Assembly: GCA_016716405.1 (NCBI GenBank)
Contig: JADJWK010000002.1
Location: 1,302,001 to 1,366,000 of the forward strand
Origin: Candidatus Melainabacteria bacterium
Lineage (GTDB): Bacteria > Cyanobacteriota > Vampirovibrionia > Obscuribacterales > Obscuribacteraceae
DNA: 64,000 nt
Direction of reading: 5' to 3'
Shown: positions 60,654 to 64,000 of the stretch, in pieces
Numbering within the stretch: position 1 is the stretch's first letter
Layout: the number at the start of each line of letters is the position of its first letter
Notes under the pieces: generated by a model
What the model saw: only the letters and a program-made list of their open reading frames with translations
Databases searched by the model: none
Told to the model about the DNA's origin: nothing
Program-made: the position numbers and the translations under genes

Positions 60654-60950
60654 AGTAAAGCAACCTCTCATAGATTAAGGCAGGCTTTATTGTCTATTCC
60701 TATAGTAATTAAGTCACCTCAATGCCAAGAGGTTTGGTGTTGAGTGGTTCCGAGAAGTAGCAATATGAGCTGGATCTATTTATTTTTGCTTTTTGCTTCG
60801 CACTGAAATTTAATCCAACTAGTCAATATTTGAGGAGCTACTGCACGTATCTTGCAGTCAGAGACCGCGCCTTGAGCTGAAAAGTTGGTAGGACCACGAG
60901 CCATGATTATGACAAGTGATTTGACAGACACTTTGATTCGGTGTCGTCGT

Positions 60951-61397
60951 ATGATGAAGCTTGTGAAGTTGATTGTGATAGCATCCATCCTCGCTCTGCA
61001 AGTCTTTAGCGCTGCTTCGGCGAAGGACGCATATGTAGCGACGATTGCGCCCGACTTGAAGGTGGTAAGTGCTGAGTTTGGGGCGTTTCCGGCAGATAAG
61101 GGGCCGGGAGAGCGGAAAGGGAGAGATGTTGTTTTCAAAAGGACCAACCATGTAAAGGAAGTCGGATTCTCTTACGGCTGGCGGATCAAGCTGGACACTC
61201 CCCGTAAATCAGTGCGGGTCTATGAAATCTGGGATGACCGCGAGTCGAAGCCTGGTAAGGGCGAGTCTGTCGAAATTGTCGATGGCTATATTTATCAAGA
61301 CTGGGATGTCGTGATGGGAACCCGGAAAGGGAAGCATACCGTCGAGGTATTTCTCGCGGGGGTGCCGGTCAAGAAGTTCGTCTATTTTGTTCACTGA
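60951..61397 (+). CDS. Small secreted beta-rich protein
   Basis: The start at ATG 60951 or 60954 gives a signal peptide (MKLVKLIVIASILALQVFSA then ASAKDA) and a mature part of about 120 residues. The mature part is mainly beta strand (VGFSYGWRIKLDTPRKSVRV, TVEVFLAGVPVKKFVYFVH). The layout resembles a small immunoglobulin-like fold ending in a C-terminal strand. No clear ribosome site is present. It converges with the candidate immunity genes. Confidence 0.65.
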   Translation: MMKLVKLIVIASILALQVFSAASAKDAYVATIAPDLKVVSAEFGAFPADKGPGERKGRDVVFKRTNHVKEVGFSYGWRIKLDTPRKSVRVYEIWDDRESKPGKGESVEIVDGYIYQDWDVVMGTRKGKHTVEVFLAGVPVKKFVYFVH

Positions 61398-61437
61398 GAA
61401 GCGCAGAATTAGAAAGACATGAGCTGTTTTTGAAGGT

Positions 61438-61701
61438 TCAGAAGCTCAGCTTCTTAGTTTCGACTTTCTCGCTCCCATCGGAGTATCGAAGGATTGTGCT
61501 AATTTTTCCTGGAGCCAGCTCAGGGTTCTTGTCCATCACCTTTCTCTTGACCAGATCGTAAGCGGGGTGATCGACTGGATACTCTCTTCTTGATTGACCA
61601 TTCACCACATGCACGATTTTCTCGTCCTCTGCCCTTATGGATATGGTCTCCCAGAATACGGTGCGTATCTGATTACTGTCAGAGGAAGAGCTATTTGTCA
61701 T
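61438..61701 (-). CDS. Candidate immunity protein 2 (paralogue of the next gene)
   Basis: The 87-residue protein aligns with the C-terminal two-thirds of the 61691-62050 product: FWETISIRAEDEKIVHVVNG against LWESASMNEADGRIVRVVNG, and PELAPGKISTILRYSDG against PDLAPGKICFRQMYKGG. The two genes overlap by 11 bp. Tandem paralogous small genes directly after a large toxin-like gene suggest immunity functions. There is no direct evidence for that. Confidence 0.6.
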   Translation of the reverse strand: MTNSSSSDSNQIRTVFWETISIRAEDEKIVHVVNGQSRREYPVDHPAYDLVKRKVMDKNPELAPGKISTILRYSDGSEKVETKKLSF

Positions 61702-62050
61702 TCAACTTTCCATATTCCTTCGTCGTGATCTCAACGCGTCCCCCTTTGTACATTTGGCGAAAGCAGATTTTTCCAGGGGCAAGGTCTGGGAAAGTTTCTC
61801 TAAGCTTCTCTACAATCTGAGGGTAGCGCGGATCATCTGAATAATATTCGAATTTGTTAGTTCCGTTGACGACCCTTACTATGCGGCCATCGGCCTCATT
61901 CATCGATGCGGATTCCCAGAGAACTGGATGCTCTTCTGGTGGCTTACCGTCGTCTTCCAGTTTGATCTCTCCTCGCATAATTTTAGCGAGCATGGAGTTG
62001 TCGTCAGGGCCGAACGCTTTTGACTTGTTATCTTTTGCATCTTCTGACAT
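61691..62050 (-). CDS. Candidate immunity protein 1
   Basis: The 119-residue cytoplasmic protein begins MSEDAKDNKSKAFGPDDNSM and then carries the domain shared with the gene at 61438 (HPVLWESASMNEADGRIVRV, PGKICFRQMYKGGRVEITTK). Its start codon is immediately after the stop of the zincin gene (0-bp gap), so translation is coupled. The domain is mixed alpha/beta with an invariant VVNG and LAPGKI in both copies. An immunity role against the zincin is inferred from position. Confidence 0.65.
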   Translation of the reverse strand: MSEDAKDNKSKAFGPDDNSMLAKIMRGEIKLEDDGKPPEEHPVLWESASMNEADGRIVRVVNGTNKFEYYSDDPRYPQIVEKLRETFPDLAPGKICFRQMYKGGRVEITTKEYGKLNDK

Positions 62051-64000
62051 TTAGTTCTCTCCTCCAAAGACGAGGTCCCAGATTCTGGGAAATGCTTTCT
62101 GAATCAAAGATTGCTCTTCTGGAAAGGTGCAGCCTCCTAGCTTACAGGCAAGAACCTGCGCAAACAATTCTTGTCTGACATCGGAACTGTCAAGCAAGTA
62201 AATATCTTGAAGCTTGCCCAGTTCCTCGACCGTTAGCTTTCCTAGCAGTTCTCCATGATCCAGGTCATTCAATTGCTTAAACAGATCGCTGTCCGAGAAA
62301 AACTTATCGTTAGTTCCAACGAGCTTATCTATCGCATGGCTTAGTTCATGGCGAAAAATTCCGGCAGTATTTTTTACCAGACTGCGCTCTCCAGTGTACC
62401 GGTCAGTTGTGGTGAGGGCAACAAATATCCCATCACCAATTGGTTCTCCCGCATCATCAGAAATGGTGACGAAAACGCCGCCCAGTTGCTCAATGTATTC
62501 ATCAGTGACATCCAATTTAGCCCTTTTTAGAATGTCGGCAACATCAGTCATACTCTCTACAATTCTGACCCTTCCGTCGAGGTATCCTTTAATTACTGCC
62601 TGTCTTATCTCCTCCGGTAATTGTTTTACTGCATCGCGAATTTCTATCGCAGAAGCGTTATAGTGCAGCATCCGCTCGCCAAAGTCTTCTGGTACGGGAA
62701 TAAGCTCGTCTTTGTCGCCTTCCTCCGCAAGAAGATGGCGCCTTTTCGGGACCTTCCCGGCAGACAACTCGTCTAGTTGGGCAGCGGTTCTTCCCAGATT
62801 GATGTCGCCATCTAGTACTTGCTGAACAGTATCTTGTATAACTTCCTCAACTGCGTCGGCGGCCTTATGTGCTTTACCACCAGCCAATACAGACAGCTCT
62901 CTCGTCTCTTTTGCGACAGTATCCAGTATCTTCGTAAACTTAGGGGCTTTACTTATTATCGAAGCACCGCCGGCTGTAATTGCTCCTTCTGCAAGTAGTT
63001 GAGTCGTTAATTGAGATACTATTCGCTCTTGCTCTCTGGGTGGAAGTTCAGACCATTTTTGATTCAGGGCATCACCCACCATCGCTACATCTCTAAATGG
63101 CTTGGAATAGTCCCCAGTGAACCCGATGTTGAAGAGGTACTGATGTGCGGCATTGAAAAGCTTCACGCCACCGACGATGGTTTCGCCCAGAGCTTGCCCG
63201 AACTCTGCGCCCATTTTTCCGGCCCGCTCCTCGTCGTTCAGAATGAGCGCCGCGCTAAAGTCGGCGATTTTGGCTAGATTGACAGAGACCTCGCCAATAC
63301 CCTGGACAGTCCCGATAAGGCGTCCCCAGGCTCGCTGGTTCTCGTCATGCTGATACTGATTAATGCCGGCTGCGAGACCGGAGCCGATAATCTCGAATTG
63401 CTTATCGATAGGAAGCTCGGCTATTCTGCGGCCTGCTTCCAGCCAGCCATCCGGCGTATTCTTCAGTTGAGCCTCTTCTGTTGCCTCAACATTCTCAGAA
63501 ACATTGATCTTGAGAAGCACCGAACCGTCTGAGTGTTTCTCAGCTACATTCTGCGGTATCTTGAGAGTGCCACCATGGTTCGGATCTTCTGGATCGTACT
63601 CATGCTGATTAAGAAGCTCAGCCGGATCTTTTCCTGAAGTGGTTGCGGCTTCCTGAAGTTTCTTCTCTATGTACTGCTCCGTAAACTTAACTTCCATCTT
63701 CGCGGCTTCATCCGGGGTGGCTGCGTTTTGTCTGGCGGCTTCGAGACCTCTGATATATGAAGGATGAGGATCGCTTGCTTTGGCGGCTTTCTTATCAGAG
63801 ACTTCCGCTACATGCAGAATTCTCTCTCCATCATTCTCTTCTGAAATTTCCGGACGGCCGAAGGTTTCGCTTACATGGCTGCGGGCTGTGGAAATTAGCC
63901 CTGCTCTATCGAAAGCACTTTTCTTCTTTTGAGTTTGTTGGAGGTGTTCGGGCATGTCGGCCTGGGCCTGCTCGCTGCCTGCTCTGGAGGCGCCCTGCTC
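62051..64000 (-). CDS. Large toxin-like protein with C-terminal zincin (anthrax-lethal-factor-like) domain, 5'-partial
   Basis: An ATG at 63955 would give 634 residues, but the frame stays open to the window edge, so the gene probably starts beyond it. The N-terminal part is polar (Ala/Glu/Lys-rich). A central part has small-residue hydrophobic stretches (FEIIGSGLAAGINQYQHDEN, LLAEGAITAGGASIISKAPK) like the pre-toxin regions of polymorphic toxins. The C-terminal ~200 residues carry FRHELSHAIDKLVG, an HExxH zinc site in the form HExxHaiD, followed ~55 residues later by SSDVRQELFAQVLACKLGG, where the Glu is the likely third ligand. This order matches lethal-factor-type (ATLF/M34) zincins. Two small paralogous genes follow at once. 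Confidence 0.75.
   Translation of the reverse strand, partial: EQGASRAGSEQAQADMPEHLQQTQKKKSAFDRAGLISTARSHVSETFGRPEISEENDGERILHVAEVSDKKAAKASDPHPSYIRGLEAARQNAATPDEAAKMEVKFTEQYIEKKLQEAATTSGKDPAELLNQHEYDPEDPNHGGTLKIPQNVAEKHSDGSVLLKINVSENVEATEEAQLKNTPDGWLEAGRRIAELPIDKQFEIIGSGLAAGINQYQHDENQRAWGRLIGTVQGIGEVSVNLAKIADFSAALILNDEERAGKMGAEFGQALGETIVGGVKLFNAAHQYLFNIGFTGDYSKPFRDVAMVGDALNQKWSELPPREQERIVSQLTTQLLAEGAITAGGASIISKAPKFTKILDTVAKETRELSVLAGGKAHKAADAVEEVIQDTVQQVLDGDINLGRTAAQLDELSAGKVPKRRHLLAEEGDKDELIPVPEDFGERMLHYNASAIEIRDAVKQLPEEIRQAVIKGYLDGRVRIVESMTDVADILKRAKLDVTDEYIEQLGGVFVTISDDAGEPIGDGIFVALTTTDRYTGERSLVKNTAGIFRHELSHAIDKLVGTNDKFFSDSDLFKQLNDLDHGELLGKLTVEELGKLQDIYLLDSSDVRQELFAQVLACKLGGCTFPEEQSLIQKAFPRIWDLVFGGEN

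Noticed and set aside
47521..64000. Attachment-site duplication of the tRNA-Val 3' end
   Set aside because: I found no second copy of the T-arm and acceptor sequence to the right within the window, and no integrase gene, so a defined integrative element could not be delimited.

Overview
The window looks like part of a chromosome of a diderm bacterium, most likely a non-photosynthetic relative of cyanobacteria (Vampirovibrionia / Obscuribacter type). This is an inference from gene content: a HAS-barrel protein and a GHL10-type glycosyl hydrolase-like protein of cyanobacterial style, a trimeric autotransporter that needs an outer membrane, a Tat-exported DUF1501 protein, and many proteins with low-complexity insertions. 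No 16S gene is present, so placement rests on protein families only.

The first ~47 kb is ordinary chromosome. On the left is a leftward cluster (dppB-dppC, a lipoprotein, a HAS-barrel protein, a small protein, fmt, rsmB, a slipin). It is followed by tRNA-Cys and tRNA-Val(GAC), a transposase-derived gene, a DUF1501 gene, and the leftward rpsL-rpsG-fusA operon with a clear promoter and a terminator. Next come a GNAT gene, smpB, a GHL10 protein, an RDD protein, a decayed gene, a tandem ribbon-helix-helix protein, a prenyl synthase cluster, an acyl-CoA dehydrogenase, and two S66-family genes in tandem, the second apparently catalytically dead. After these are nnr (with a frameshift), a PDZ protein, oppD, a secreted phosphatase, a group 2 sigma factor, hypD without other hyp genes, a Yip1 protein, a patatin, a MerC/Fur pair and a zinc-ribbon pseudokinase.

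Two kinds of repeat mark this chromosomal part. Seven copies of a palindrome with an invariant 18-bp core (TCAACCGATATCGGTTGA) lie between 0.7 and 35.6 kb. One is inside the prenyl synthase gene in frame, and one provides the stop codon of the RDD gene. In addition, short tandem repeats of 12, 15, 17 or 18 bp are expanded in frame inside housekeeping genes (rsmB, nnr, an S66 peptidase, a TauE permease, a Yip1 protein).

From about 47.6 kb, just after tRNA-Val(TAC), the sequence becomes visibly more A/T rich and accessory. It holds a PLD-family nuclease with a small partner, then a leftward mobilization operon (MobC-like, relaxase, VirD4/TraG coupling ATPase) that continues into a coiled-coil membrane protein and a J-domain protein with a downstream membrane frame. 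Beyond these are a structured oriT-like region, two excisionase-type HTH genes, an Mrr-like nuclease, a large YadA-like adhesin, and a large protein with an anthrax-lethal-factor-like zincin domain. The zincin gene is followed at once by two paralogous small genes that look like candidate immunity proteins. No integrase, type IV secretion channel or duplicated attachment site was found in the window, so this is best read as a mobilizable or composite accessory region whose right limit is outside.
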